Shown: one piece after another, positions 42,669-52,600 of the stretch
Layout: each line of letters starts with the position of its first letter
Numbering within the stretch: the stretch's first letter is position 1
From: Peptococcaceae bacterium UBA5767
GTDB lineage: Bacteria; Bacillota; TC1; UBA5767
NCBI GenBank assembly: GCA_002418765.1
Contig: DIET01000017.1
Span: forward strand, 1 to 64,000
Direction: 5' to 3'
DNA length: 64,000 bases
Translations under genes and position numbers: made by a program
Notes under the pieces: model-generated
Told to the model about the DNA's origin: nothing
Databases searched by the model: none
What the model saw: the letters and a program-made list of their open reading frames with translations, nothing else

Positions 42669-43259
42669 TTATATGGAATCGATTTTGTCCTGGGGATACA
42701 TCATGCCAGCAGAAATGACCATGCGCAATCCTTCTTCTACCGTGATTGGCAGAATTGTGATGTTCTCTTTAGGAACCAGCAAAAAGAACCCGGAGGTAGG
42801 GTTGGGTGTGGTCGGAATGAAGATATTGACGAGATCGGAGTTCATTATTTCTTGGGGAGCTCCCTTTTTTCGACTAGTAATAAAGGCAACAGAATAGATT
42901 CCTTTTCTGGGATATTCAATGAGGACGACTTCTTTGAAGGACTCACTTTGGTCTCCCATAAAGCTATCGATGAGTTGTTTGATTGGCCCATATACAGTGG
43001 ATACAATGGGAATTTTAAGAAGGATTTTGTGGAAAAAATTTTTAACGGCGCCACTGGCGACTTTTTGTGTAACCAGACCGAAAAAAAACACCACAATAAG
43101 GGTCAGCAGAAAACCCAACCCGGGAATTCGAATATCAAAAATGGCTTCGATGAAGTTTGCGGGAATATCATCCATGAAAATAAAGAGACTGTAGATGATA
43201 TAAAAGCTGATGCTAACAGGAAGCAGGGCAGCAACCCCTGTGATGAAAATTTTTTTCAT
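42669..43259 (-). CDS. DUF502-family membrane protein
   Basis: A 196-residue protein with two N-terminal membrane segments (residues 4-28 and 50-72) and a C-terminal cytosolic or extracytosolic domain. It has the DUF502 marks: PLVSTVYGPIKQL-like IPIVSTVYGPIKQLIDSFMG, then FIPTTPNPTSGFFLLVPKEN. The function of the family is unknown. ATG 43259 on the minus strand follows GGAGGTGACC. It is a single gene, divergent from the YbjQ-type gene. Confidence 0.9.
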   Translation of the reverse strand: MKKIFITGVAALLPVSISFYIIYSLFIFMDDIPANFIEAIFDIRIPGLGFLLTLIVVFFFGLVTQKVASGAVKNFFHKILLKIPIVSTVYGPIKQLIDSFMGDQSESFKEVVLIEYPRKGIYSVAFITSRKKGAPQEIMNSDLVNIFIPTTPNPTSGFFLLVPKENITILPITVEEGLRMVISAGMMYPQDKIDSI

Positions 43260-43377
43260 GGTCACCTCCAAGTAACAAGGAAAGTATGCCAAACATTGAT
43301 ATATAAGTCAACCAGAATGGCCAGAATTGAGGTAGAATAGAATGGAACAAGAAATGAAATGTAAGGAGGCTAGTATT

Positions 43378-43698
43378 ATGTTGATGACCACCACACCTAC
43401 TGTTGAGGGAAAGAGTATTCAGGCTTATAAAGGGGTTGTTTTTGGAGAAGTCGTAGCGGGCGTCGATTTCGTTAAAGATTTTGCAGCTGGTTTGAGCAAT
43501 TTTTTTGGAGGCCGTTCAGGGTCGTATGAAGGAGAACTTATCAAAGCCAGGGAAGAAGCTTTGTCAGAAATGCAGAAAAGGGCGCAATCTTTAGGAGCCA
43601 ACGCTATCGTAGGTATTGATGTGGATTATGAGGTTTTGGGACAGAATGGAAATATGCTTATGGTATCTGTTTCTGGAACAGCAGTACTACTTGGATGA
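43378..43698 (+). CDS. YbjQ/UPF0145 family protein
   Basis: A 106-residue protein of the YbjQ family, which forms pentamers and has been described as a possible metal-binding domain. The marks are TTPTVEGKSIQAYKGVVFGE, then ARE-ALSEMQKRAQSLGANA and VGIDVDYE. ATG 43378 is chosen because AAGGAGG is about eight bases upstream and the family starts MLMTTT; 12 upstream codons add nothing. No partner gene is linked. Confidence 0.9.
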   Translation: MLMTTTPTVEGKSIQAYKGVVFGEVVAGVDFVKDFAAGLSNFFGGRSGSYEGELIKAREEALSEMQKRAQSLGANAIVGIDVDYEVLGQNGNMLMVSVSGTAVLLG

Positions 43699-43910
43699 TT
43701 GGAAAAAATGACGCTATCCTTTATGGATGGATTCCTTGTTCTGTTATCCTGGATTTCAATCCAAGGAAAGAACCCTATCTGATTTGGTGGCATGAATGGA
43801 CGTTTATATTAGGATAGGATCATATTGATAGCATGATTGTTTTTCCTTGGGCATGTATTTTCCTAGGAGTGTTTGGGTAGAATAGAAACCATAGAAAAAG
43901 TGAGGAAGTT

Positions 43911-44750
43911 ATGATTACATTAGGCGCAATGAACCGGTTGATTGTGAAATCAATCAGCGAATCACGGATGATTCTGGAGCATAAAGAGGACAAAACAGAA
44001 GTATATCTTGATTTGACCTTGCCAGAGAATCAAAGAGAAATACAAGGACTCGAGGTAGAGGCATTTGTGGACAAGGATGCAGCGGATTGTTTACAAGCCA
44101 GTTTGCTTCAGCCACAGATTGTTATGGGGGAAATCAAATATCTTAAGGTAGTGGATATTACCAACGTCGGTGTATTTTTGGACTGGGGATTAAGTCATGA
44201 TTTGTTTTTGCCGCATAAAAATCATCGCTTGGATGTCAAGATGGGCGATCAAGTATTGGTCATGCTCACCATCAATCCTAAGGGAAGAATCAGTGCTACT
44301 GCAGAAATTTATGATGAGTTGAAGACGTATCCTCCTTATGAAAAAGGTGATATCGTTCCTGGCATTGTCTACAGTTACAGTGAAGACCTGCAAGCCTATT
44401 TTGTAGCCTTAGAGGGAGTATATCACGGTATGATTCCTGTCAATGAACTCATAGGAGAAAGTATCTCGATTGGAGACAATAGGTCATTTCGTATTAAACG
44501 AATTCGTGTTGATGGAAAAGCGGACTGCACTCCCAAAAAAAAGGCTTACCAATTGATGGATGATGATGCTCATCGCATATTGGTTTTGCTGGAAAAAGAG
44601 GATGATTTTTTGCCACTACACGATAAGAGCAATCCTGAAGACATCAAAACCATGTTGGGCATGAGCAAAGCATCATTTAAAAGGGCCATCGGAAGACTTT
44701 ATAAGCAGGGGAAAATCGAAATTGAAAATGATGGTATTAGGAGAAAATGA
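43911..44750 (+). CDS. cvfB: CvfB-like S1 RNA-binding protein
   Basis: A 279-residue protein with three S1-type RNA-binding domains and a C-terminal winged helix, as in CvfB (YitL). The first domain starts MNRLIVKSISESRMILEHKE; the second contains LKVVDITNVGVFLDWGLSHD; the third covers GDIVPGIVYSYSEDLQAYFV. The C-terminal winged helix is MLGMSKASFKRAIGRLYKQG. CvfB affects RNA turnover and virulence gene expression in staphylococci; the molecular role is not fully known. ATG 43911 follows GAGGAAG. It abuts dsdA directly, with no gap, so the two are one operon. Confidence 0.9.
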   Translation: MITLGAMNRLIVKSISESRMILEHKEDKTEVYLDLTLPENQREIQGLEVEAFVDKDAADCLQASLLQPQIVMGEIKYLKVVDITNVGVFLDWGLSHDLFLPHKNHRLDVKMGDQVLVMLTINPKGRISATAEIYDELKTYPPYEKGDIVPGIVYSYSEDLQAYFVALEGVYHGMIPVNELIGESISIGDNRSFRIKRIRVDGKADCTPKKKAYQLMDDDAHRILVLLEKEDDFLPLHDKSNPEDIKTMLGMSKASFKRAIGRLYKQGKIEIENDGIRRK

Positions 44751-46034
44751 ATGAGTGGATATCCTTATGATTTGAAATCCGAAGTAGTAGAACTCATCGG
44801 GAGGATGAAAAAGGAAGAAGAAATAATCTGGCATAATCCACACAAAAAAGCAGCCAGTTTGGCTTTGGATCATATTTCCTTGAAAGAAAGTGATGTGATG
44901 GAGGCGCAAAGACGTTGGGCTCGCTTTGCTCCCTATTTGCAAGAAGTATTTCCTCAGACCCAAAAAAGTTTTGGTCTTATTGAGTCTCCAATAAAAGAGT
45001 TAACCGGGATTCCTGCCGTAGATGAAAGGGTTTTATGGCGCCAGGAACAAGGGACTCTTTTTTTGAAAATGGATCAGGAATTACCTATTTCTGGTTCTAT
45101 CAAGGCAAGAGGGGGTATATATGAAGTTTTGTATCTGGCAGAGATGATTGCCAAAAAACATGGTGAACTCTCATCAGAGGATGACTTTCGTATACTGAGA
45201 GAAGAACGGTTTAGGGAGCTTTTTTCCCGGTATGAGATTATGGTTGGATCTACTGGAAATTTGGGCCTAAGCATCGGCATCATGGGGAGAACCTTGGGTT
45301 TTGGAGTTACTGTGCATATGTCTCATGAAGCCAGTGCCTGGAAAAAAAGATTATTGCGCCAACAGGGAGTATCTGTCATTGAACATGTTGGAGATTATGG
45401 AGGGGCTGTTGCACAGGGAAGAAACCAGGCCAATCAAAGAGAAAACACCTATTTTGTGGATGATGAACAGTCAAAGATCCTGTTTTTGGGTTATAGTGTT
45501 GCAGCATGGAGATTGGATGAACAGTTGAAAGAAAAGGGAATTCTTATTGGTAAGGACAATCCTTTGTATGTTTATCTTCCCTGTGGTGTAGGAGGAGGCC
45601 CTGGCGGCATTACCTTCGGGCTAAAGCTGCTATATGGCGATCATGTACATTGCTTTATGGCTGAACCTACGCAAGCCCCTTGCATGTTGCTTGGCCTCAT
45701 GACAGAGTATTATGAAAGAATCGCGGTTCAGGACATTGGGTTGACGGGTAAAACATTGGCGGATGGTTTGGCTGTGAGCAGGCCTTCTGCATTGGTCAGT
45801 CGTATGATGTCGGAGCTTATTGATGGATGTTATACGGTAAGAGATGAAACATTACGGTTGCTTTTGCGTGCTTTTTATAAGCAGGAAGGGATTTTTTTAG
45901 AACCTGCTGCGGTTGCAGGCATGCTAGGACCAAGTTTTGTATCTTACCAGAAAGGGATTCATGTTATTTGGGCAACTGGAGGGGGTTTGGTTCCTGAAAA
46001 TATGAAGGAAGCACTATTAAAAAACACCAAATGA
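44751..46034 (+). CDS. dsdA: D-serine ammonia-lyase
   Basis: A PLP-dependent enzyme that splits D-serine to pyruvate and ammonia. The 427-residue length is normal. The PLP lysine is in PISGSIKARGGIYEVL, the phosphate loop is VGSTGNLGLSIG, and LPCGVGGGPGGITFGLK is the glycine-rich cofactor loop. The start follows the cvfB stop directly, with AGGAGAAA overlapping the cvfB end. No dsdC or dsdX (regulator, permease) is present, so D-serine is perhaps handled as an internal by-product or from peptides. A terminator overlaps its stop codon. Confidence 0.93.
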   Translation: MSGYPYDLKSEVVELIGRMKKEEEIIWHNPHKKAASLALDHISLKESDVMEAQRRWARFAPYLQEVFPQTQKSFGLIESPIKELTGIPAVDERVLWRQEQGTLFLKMDQELPISGSIKARGGIYEVLYLAEMIAKKHGELSSEDDFRILREERFRELFSRYEIMVGSTGNLGLSIGIMGRTLGFGVTVHMSHEASAWKKRLLRQQGVSVIEHVGDYGGAVAQGRNQANQRENTYFVDDEQSKILFLGYSVAAWRLDEQLKEKGILIGKDNPLYVYLPCGVGGGPGGITFGLKLLYGDHVHCFMAEPTQAPCMLLGLMTEYYERIAVQDIGLTGKTLADGLAVSRPSALVSRMMSELIDGCYTVRDETLRLLLRAFYKQEGIFLEPAAVAGMLGPSFVSYQKGIHVIWATGGGLVPENMKEALLKNTK

Positions 46035-46056
46035 TGCATCATCATTTGGTGTTTTT
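46023..46056. terminator. Terminator overlapping the dsdA stop
   Basis: AACACCAAATGAT and ATCATTTGGTGTT form a perfect 13-bp stem around GCATC, and TTT follows (six T in all). The stem starts within the last dsdA codons. It may also serve the convergent aconitase gene. Confidence 0.85.
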
Positions 46057-46088
46057 TAATGGTGTTCAACAGTGATTGCTGTCCTACG

Positions 46089-48029
46089 CTATTGCGACTT
46101 CAAATTGGCAGATTGTCGGGTGTAATTCAGTAAACCCCCTGCCAGGACAATATTGATAAAACGTTTACTTAGGTCGTGGCGTACTTGATAATGAAGATTT
46201 TTTGTTAGGTTGTGTATCGTGAATTCGGATGTCGTGGTCAGGGCTTTGGTCAGATTATTGAGTTCCAGCACATCGCCCATTTCGATGGTATCGTAGTCTT
46301 CTTCTCTGACAAAGGTCAGGGGAAGAATGCCAAAGTTGACTAGATTGGCCTTATGGATGCGGGCAAAGCTTTTGGTGATTACAGCCTGCACTCCGAGGTA
46401 CATAGGTGCCAGGGCAGCATGTTCACGAGAAGAACCTTGGCCATAATTGTGACCCCCAATAATGAAACCACCTTCTTTTTCCAGAGCCCGTTCGCAAAAG
46501 CCAAGATCGCTTTGACAAAACACATGTTTGGCAATTTCTGGAATATTGGATCGCAGTGGTAAGAATTTGGCACCGGCTGGCATAATATGGTCTGTGGTAA
46601 TGTTGTCTTCAACTTTGAGCAATACTTCCTTGATGACGCAATCCGCAATGGGCTCTTTGATAGGTAGTGGCTTGATGTTGGGTCCGCGTTTAACGATGAT
46701 GTCTTCAGGATGAGTGCTGGGAGCCAGAATCATGCGGTCATCGATGATAAACTCCTCTGGGAGCGCGATGGGCGGATAGGGGCCTAAATTTCTGGGATCA
46801 TCCAATGTCCCTTTGAGAGCTGTAGCAGCTGCGGTTTCCGGGCTAGCCAAGAAGATTTCCGCATCTTGCGTTCCGCTTCTGCCTTTAAAATTTCGGTTGA
46901 AGGTTCTGACGGATATGCCCTTGGAACAGGGTGCTTGACCCATTCCGATGCATGGACCACAAGCTGACTCCAGGATGCGGGCACCCGATTCAATCAGGCT
47001 ACCTAGCGCACCGTTGTCGGCCAGCATTTTGTATACTTGTCTAGAACCAGGGGAAATCACCAAGGATACATCGGGGTGAACAACCTTCCCTTTGAGGATA
47101 TTCGCAACCCGCATCAAATCAGCATAGGATGAGTTTGTACAGCTTCCGATGGCTACCTGATCGACCTTCAAGTCTTTCAGGGAAGCGACTGTCTTGATGG
47201 CATCGGGGCTGTGGGGTGCTGCGATAAGAGGCTCCAGGTGGTTTAAATTGATTTCAATGGTTTGGTCGTAATGAGCGTCTGGGTCGGCCATCAAGGGAAT
47301 AAATACTTCTTCTCGGTTTTGGGCCTTTAAAAATATTCTGGTCATCTCATCACTAGGGAATACTGATGTGGTGGCACCCAGTTCAGCTCCCATATTGGTG
47401 ATGGTAGCTCGTTCGGGTATGCTAAGAGTGGTTACGCCAGGACCAGCATATTCTATGATGGCGCCCACGCCCCCTTTGACAGTCATGATGTCTAAAACCT
47501 TCAAGATGATATCTTTGGCACTTACGTAGGGTTTTAATGCTCCGCTGAGGTTGATGCGAATTACTTTGGGCATGGTGAGGTAAAAAGGACCTCCTGCCAT
47601 GGCCACAGCTACGTCTAGTCCACCGGCGCCTATGGCAATCATGCCTAGTCCACCTCCGGTAGGTGTATGTGAATCTGAACCAAGCAATGTTTTTCCTGGT
47701 ACGCCGAATCTCTCCAAATGTACTTGATGACATATGCCGTTGCCAGGACGTGAAAAATAGATGCCGTGTTTATGAGCAACTGTTTGGAGATAAAGATGGT
47801 CATCGGCATTTTCAAAACCAGTTTGCAGTGTATTGTGATCCACATAGCTGACAGATAGGTCTGTTTTGACCTGGTCTACACCCATTGCCTCGAATTGCAA
47901 ATAGGCCATTGTTCCAGTTGCATCCTGCGTGAGTGTCTGATCGATGTGAATGGCTATTTCTTCGCCCTGCTCCATGATTCCTTCCACCAAGTGGGTAGAG
48001 AGTATTTTTTCTGTAATATTTTTCCCCAT
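46089..48029 (-). CDS. Aconitate hydratase
   Basis: Aconitase interconverts citrate and isocitrate with a [4Fe-4S] cluster. The 646-residue protein is of the shorter bacterial type, with the small swivel domain at the C-terminus. The cluster cysteines are in IGSCTNSS and ACGPCIGMG. Substrate residues appear in GSDSHTPTGGGLGM and near the end in NYGQGSSREHAALAP. ATG 48029 on the minus strand follows AAGGAGGATAGT; ATG 48044 is less well placed. No citrate synthase or isocitrate dehydrogenase is beside it. It faces dsdA across a shared terminator. Confidence 0.93.
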   Translation of the reverse strand: MGKNITEKILSTHLVEGIMEQGEEIAIHIDQTLTQDATGTMAYLQFEAMGVDQVKTDLSVSYVDHNTLQTGFENADDHLYLQTVAHKHGIYFSRPGNGICHQVHLERFGVPGKTLLGSDSHTPTGGGLGMIAIGAGGLDVAVAMAGGPFYLTMPKVIRINLSGALKPYVSAKDIILKVLDIMTVKGGVGAIIEYAGPGVTTLSIPERATITNMGAELGATTSVFPSDEMTRIFLKAQNREEVFIPLMADPDAHYDQTIEINLNHLEPLIAAPHSPDAIKTVASLKDLKVDQVAIGSCTNSSYADLMRVANILKGKVVHPDVSLVISPGSRQVYKMLADNGALGSLIESGARILESACGPCIGMGQAPCSKGISVRTFNRNFKGRSGTQDAEIFLASPETAAATALKGTLDDPRNLGPYPPIALPEEFIIDDRMILAPSTHPEDIIVKRGPNIKPLPIKEPIADCVIKEVLLKVEDNITTDHIMPAGAKFLPLRSNIPEIAKHVFCQSDLGFCERALEKEGGFIIGGHNYGQGSSREHAALAPMYLGVQAVITKSFARIHKANLVNFGILPLTFVREEDYDTIEMGDVLELNNLTKALTTTSEFTIHNLTKNLHYQVRHDLSKRFINIVLAGGLLNYTRQSANLKSQ

Positions 48030-48220
48030 ACTATCCTCCTTCAATGCGTAATGATCTCAAATCAATATAACAGAAATGCTTGAACGCGTAAAGGCAAACC
48101 CGCAGGCAAGCAGATCTTGTGGGTTTCATTTGGAAGAAGGATGCTTTGTACAAGGTTATTCTTTTACTATTGAGCAATTATTGGTTAAAATATAGATAAG
48201 CCCATTATCAAGGAGGGGAA

Positions 48221-48685
48221 ATGAATATTGTATTGGTTGAACCGGAAATTCCTGGAAACACAGGGACCATTGCCAGAACCTGTGCCGCAACAAACACCAA
48301 ATTGCATTTGGTTAGACCTTTGGGATTTTCTTTGGAAGACAAGTACCTAAAACGAGCAGGTTTGGATTACTGGCATTTGTTGGATGTATATTATTATGAT
48401 TCTTTTGAAGAAATGTTGAATATGTATCCGAAAGAGAGTTTTCACTTTTTAACTACCAAAGCAAAAAAAAGTTATGCAGAAGCCCAATATGCAGTAGACG
48501 ATTTTTTGGTGTTTGGCAAAGAAACCAAGGGATTGCCGGAGCCCCTTCTTGCTGCTCATGAGGATCAGTGTTTTCGTATCCCCATGGTGGATCTGAAGGA
48601 AGCAAGAAGCTTGAATCTGTCTAATGCAGCCAGTATTGTATTGTACGAGGCGTTAAAACAGCATAATTTTACGGGATTGCGCTGA
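48221..48685 (+). CDS. trmL: tRNA (cytidine-34-2'-O)-methyltransferase
   Basis: A 154-residue SPOUT-fold enzyme that methylates the ribose of the wobble base in tRNA-Leu. MNIVLVEPEIPGNTGTIART and FGKETKGLPEPLL are the family motifs, and SLNLSNAASIVLYEAL is the knotted AdoMet site. The length is normal. ATG 48221 follows AAGGAGGGGAA. The stop overlaps the start of the phosphodiesterase gene by 1 bp, and the operon seems to run on through the membrane protein to dnaE. Confidence 0.95.
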   Translation: MNIVLVEPEIPGNTGTIARTCAATNTKLHLVRPLGFSLEDKYLKRAGLDYWHLLDVYYYDSFEEMLNMYPKESFHFLTTKAKKSYAEAQYAVDDFLVFGKETKGLPEPLLAAHEDQCFRIPMVDLKEARSLNLSNAASIVLYEALKQHNFTGLR

Positions 48686-49185
48686 TGCTGATTTTGGGGG
48701 TGCTGTCTGATACCCATTTTGTTCAGACCGAAGGGGTAGTGCCAAGTGAAATATTCGAGGCTTTGAAGGATGCAGATTATATCGTGCATTGCGGGGATAT
48801 CAATCAGTATTGGGTGATGGAACAGTTGGAGAGCATAGCTCCCGTATTGGGGGTGTATGGAAATACAGACCCATTTGAATTGGTTTCAAAATTGCCTCAT
48901 AAACGAGTGCTCAGGTTGGCTGGGTACGAGATTGGCATTACGCATGGAGAGGGTGAGGGTCTGGCCTGTAACAATGCTCTTCAGCATTTTAGAAGTCATT
49001 CTCTTGACCTGTTGCTTTTTGGACATAGTCATTGTCCTGAAAGTCATCGAATTGGTCGGACTCTTTGTTTTAACCCTGGGTCAGCTACCAAACCACGTTG
49101 CTCTGAACAGGGTAGTATCGGTCTGGTGTATCTGGGTGATCACATTCAGACAAGCATACAAATGCTTAAAAGGAGGGCAATATGA
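48685..49185 (+). CDS. YfcE/MJ0936-type metallophosphoesterase
   Basis: A 166-residue calcineurin-like phosphodiesterase. The metal-binding motifs are visible: LSDTH (D-x-H), HCGDIN (G-D), GNTD (G-N-x-D), ITHGEGEG and FGHSHCPE (G-H-S-H). Family members hydrolyse phosphodiesters in vitro; the natural substrate is unknown. It overlaps trmL by 1 bp and the following membrane-protein gene by 4 bp, so it is translated together with them. Confidence 0.9.
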   Translation: MLILGVLSDTHFVQTEGVVPSEIFEALKDADYIVHCGDINQYWVMEQLESIAPVLGVYGNTDPFELVSKLPHKRVLRLAGYEIGITHGEGEGLACNNALQHFRSHSLDLLLFGHSHCPESHRIGRTLCFNPGSATKPRCSEQGSIGLVYLGDHIQTSIQMLKRRAI

Positions 49186-49676
49186 AAAAATCATGGATGG
49201 TAACAGGCATTGCACTTTTATCTGTAGGAGTCATTTCCTTGCTAGGAGCAACCGAAGTGATTCCTATCTCTATGGGGTATATTTGGCCCCTGTCCTTGTT
49301 GTTGCCGGGCCTTTATTTTGAGTCGGCTTTCTTTTTCAAAAGAGAGGCGTTCAAAGAAGAAATTCTGATTCCTTCAGGTTTACTGATTGTTTATGCGCTT
49401 TATTTCTATGTGGCCCAGGCACGGGGATTTGCACTCATGCAGTCAACATGGCCCATTTTTCCGTTGGGTGTTTCCCTAGGCTTTTTACAGGCATATTTTC
49501 TAGGGGAACATAAATTTTCTTATTTGCTGGTGGGACAGATACTATTGGTGTTTTCCGTCATGGCTATACTATTTACTACACTGGGGATGGATATCGAAGG
49601 CGTAGTGTTTCCCATTGTTTTAATCTTTTTAGGAGTTTTGGCAATTGTGCAGGCTTGGTTAAAAAATAAAGTATAA
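49182..49676 (+). CDS. Small multi-pass membrane protein
   Basis: A 164-residue protein with about six hydrophobic segments and no charged catalytic motif. The alternation of short segments with W-P-(L/I) turns (YIWPLSLLLPGLYFESAFFF, WPIFPLGVSLGFLQAYFLGE) resembles DUF5668/LiaF-type membrane domains, but I cannot assign a family with confidence. ATG 49182 overlaps the phosphodiesterase stop by 4 bp, with AAAAGGAGGGC upstream. dnaE follows 20 bp later. Confidence 0.75.
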   Translation: MKKSWMVTGIALLSVGVISLLGATEVIPISMGYIWPLSLLLPGLYFESAFFFKREAFKEEILIPSGLLIVYALYFYVAQARGFALMQSTWPIFPLGVSLGFLQAYFLGEHKFSYLLVGQILLVFSVMAILFTTLGMDIEGVVFPIVLIFLGVLAIVQAWLKNKV

Positions 49677-49696
49677 TTTTTAGAATGTGGGGAACT

Positions 49697-52600
49697 ATGG
49701 CGGATTTTGTACATTTACACAATCATACAGGATATAGTTTATTGGATGGGGCTTCTAGAATACCCGATCTGGTCAAGCGTGCCCGGGAATTGAATATGTC
49801 AGCATTGGCCATCACTGATCATGGTGTCATGTATGGCGTCATTGAGTTCTATAAAGAGTGTAAAGCCCAAGGCATCAAACCCATTATTGGCTGTGAGGTC
49901 TATGTGGCCAAAGATTCTAGGTTTGATAAAAGGCCTAAGATTGATGAAGAACGTCACCATTTGATTTTGTTGTGCAAAAATCTTAAAGGTTTCCAGAATC
50001 TGATTAAGTTGGTGTCATTGGGGCATACAGAAGGCTTTTACTATAAGCCCAGGGTGGATTTGGACTTGCTAAGGCAGTATCATGAAGGACTTATTGCGAC
50101 ATCTGCTTGTATTGCAGGAGAGGTTCCAAGAAGAATCCTTGAAGGCAGATTCGATGAAGCACGAGATGCCGCCAAGCGCTATCAAGAAATATTTCAGGGG
50201 AATTATTACATTGAGCTTCAGGATCATGGAATAAGACAGGAAAAAGAAGCCAATTTGCAATTGGTTTCGCTTGCCAAAGAGCTATCCATTCCATTGATTT
50301 GTGCCAATGATGCTCATTATGTGAATAAGGAAGATGCGGAAAGCCATGATGCTTTACTTTGTATTCAGACGGGGAAAGTGGTTGATGATGCCGACAGGAT
50401 GAGATTTGAAGGAGAAGAGTTCTATTTGAAATCGGAAGAGGAAATGAAAAGTCTCTTTGGACATCTTCCCGAAGCTTTGATCAACACCAAAAAAATTGCT
50501 GATGCCTGTGATTTGGAACTTGATTTTGGGAAACTCTATTTGCCTCAGTATGAAGTTCCTGAAGGACATTCCTTGCAGTCATATCTGAGGGTACTATGCG
50601 AAACAGGCCTTCAGAAACGGTTGGGTGAAACGACAGAAGAAATACAAAATAGATTGGATTATGAATTGAGCGTAATTGAAAAAATGGATTATCCCGGATA
50701 TTTTCTTATCGTATGGGATATGATTAATTTTGCTCGTGAACAAGGGATTTATGTGGGGCCTGGAAGGGGCTCTGCAGCTGGTAGCCTAGTGGCCTATGCC
50801 TTATATATAACAGATATCAATCCATTGCAGTACGACCTTCTGTTTGAGCGCTTTCTTAATCCTGAGCGTATCACGATGCCTGATATAGACACGGATTTTT
50901 GTTATGAACGCCGCGGAGAAGTCATTGAGTATTTGATTAGAAAATACGGTGAGGAGCATGTAGCGCAAATCGTTACCTTCGGAACCCTTTCAGCCAGATT
51001 GGCGATACGTGATATCGGTCGTGTTTTGGACGTTCCGCTTCCATTGGTGGACAAGGTAGCAAAAATGGTTCCCGCTGAAATCAATATTACACTTGACAAG
51101 GCGTTGGAGATGAATCCTGAGCTTCGCAGGGTGGTTGACGAGCAAGAATCGATTGCGCATTTGATGAAGATTGCCAGGCGACTGGAAGGATTGCCAAGGC
51201 ATAGTTCAACCCATGCGGCTGGTTTGGTGATTGCACCAGGTCCCATTGATGATTATATTCCCATTTTGAATGGACAGGGCGAAACAAGAATGACCCAGTT
51301 TACCATGACAACCGTGGAGGAAATGGGCCTTCTCAAGATGGATTTGCTGGGACTAAGAACATTGACGGTTATTGGGAAAACAGTTCAGAATATTAAAAAG
51401 ACAAAGGGTATTCACGTTGACTTAGAAGAAGTGGATTTACATGATGAATTGACGTATCAGCTTTTGTCTCGAGGGGAAACCACTTGTATTTTTCAGTTGG
51501 AAAGCAGTGGCATGCAGGCAATCTTGAAAAATTTGAAACCAGAGGTCTTTGAAGATATTGTGGCCTTGGTGGCTTTGTACCGGCCTGGTCCTTTGGGTAG
51601 CGGTATGGTTGACGATTTCATCAATGGTAAGCATGGGAAAATCGTGGTATCTTATCTGCACCCACTTCTGGAGCCAATTTTAAGAGATACCTATGGGGTT
51701 ATTTTATACCAGGAACAAGTGATGCGGATAGCCAGTGATTTGGCTGGGTTCTCTTTGGGTGAGGCAGATTTGCTGCGTAGAGCCATGGGGAAGAAAAAGA
51801 AGAAAATTATTGAAGAACAGAAGAATCATTTTGTGACAGGTGCTGAAAAACGTGGTGTTGGCAAGAGGATTGCGGAACAGATCTATGAGCGAATGGCTCA
51901 TTTTGCTGGGTACGGTTTCAATAAATCCCACTCTGCTGCTTATGCGCTTATTTCTTTTCGCACAGCGTACCTAAAAGCCCATTATCCCAAAGAGTTTATG
52001 TCAGCAATTTTGACCTCGGTGATGCAAAATACGGATAAAGTTACACTTTATATCGAAGAGTGTAAAAAAATGGGGTTGGACATTCTTCCACCTGATATCA
52101 ATGAGTCCTTTGCTGATTTTACGCCTGTTTCCAAAGGCATCCGATTTGGATTGGCTGCAGTCAAGAATGTCGGCCGAGGAGCCATAGACAATATTGTTAT
52201 GGCCAGAGCAGAGGCTCCCTTTACTGATCTGGATGATTTTTGCACCAAAATGGATTTGCATCAAGTGAATAAAAGGATTGTTGAAAGTTTGGTCATGTGT
52301 GGCGCCTTTGACGGTTTTTCTTTGCACCGAAGCCAATTGATTCAAATGATTCCACGCGCATTTGAGCTGGCTTATAAACGCAAGGAAGATTTGGATTCCG
52401 GTCAAGTTTCATTATTTGATTCTCCTGGTGTGGCTACAGAAGAGCACAGTGACGTCCCGAGTATAGAAGAGTATCCTGTGAAGGATTTGCTGGAGATGGA
52501 AAAAAATATGCTTGGCTTCTATATCAGCGGTCATCCTATGGATCCGTATCGTTCCTTATGGGAGAATCACATCAAAAGTTTGGCCAGCATTGAAGAATCT

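Noticed and set aside
42651..43340. 229-codon plus-strand open frame
   Set aside because: It lies antisense to the well-supported DUF502 gene, has no family resemblance and has no ribosome site.
48106..48130. AAACCCGCAGG/CTTGTGGGTTT inverted repeat between aconitase and trmL
   Set aside because: It lies upstream of both divergent genes, needs two G-T pairs and has no T run, so neither a terminator nor a clear operator call is supported.
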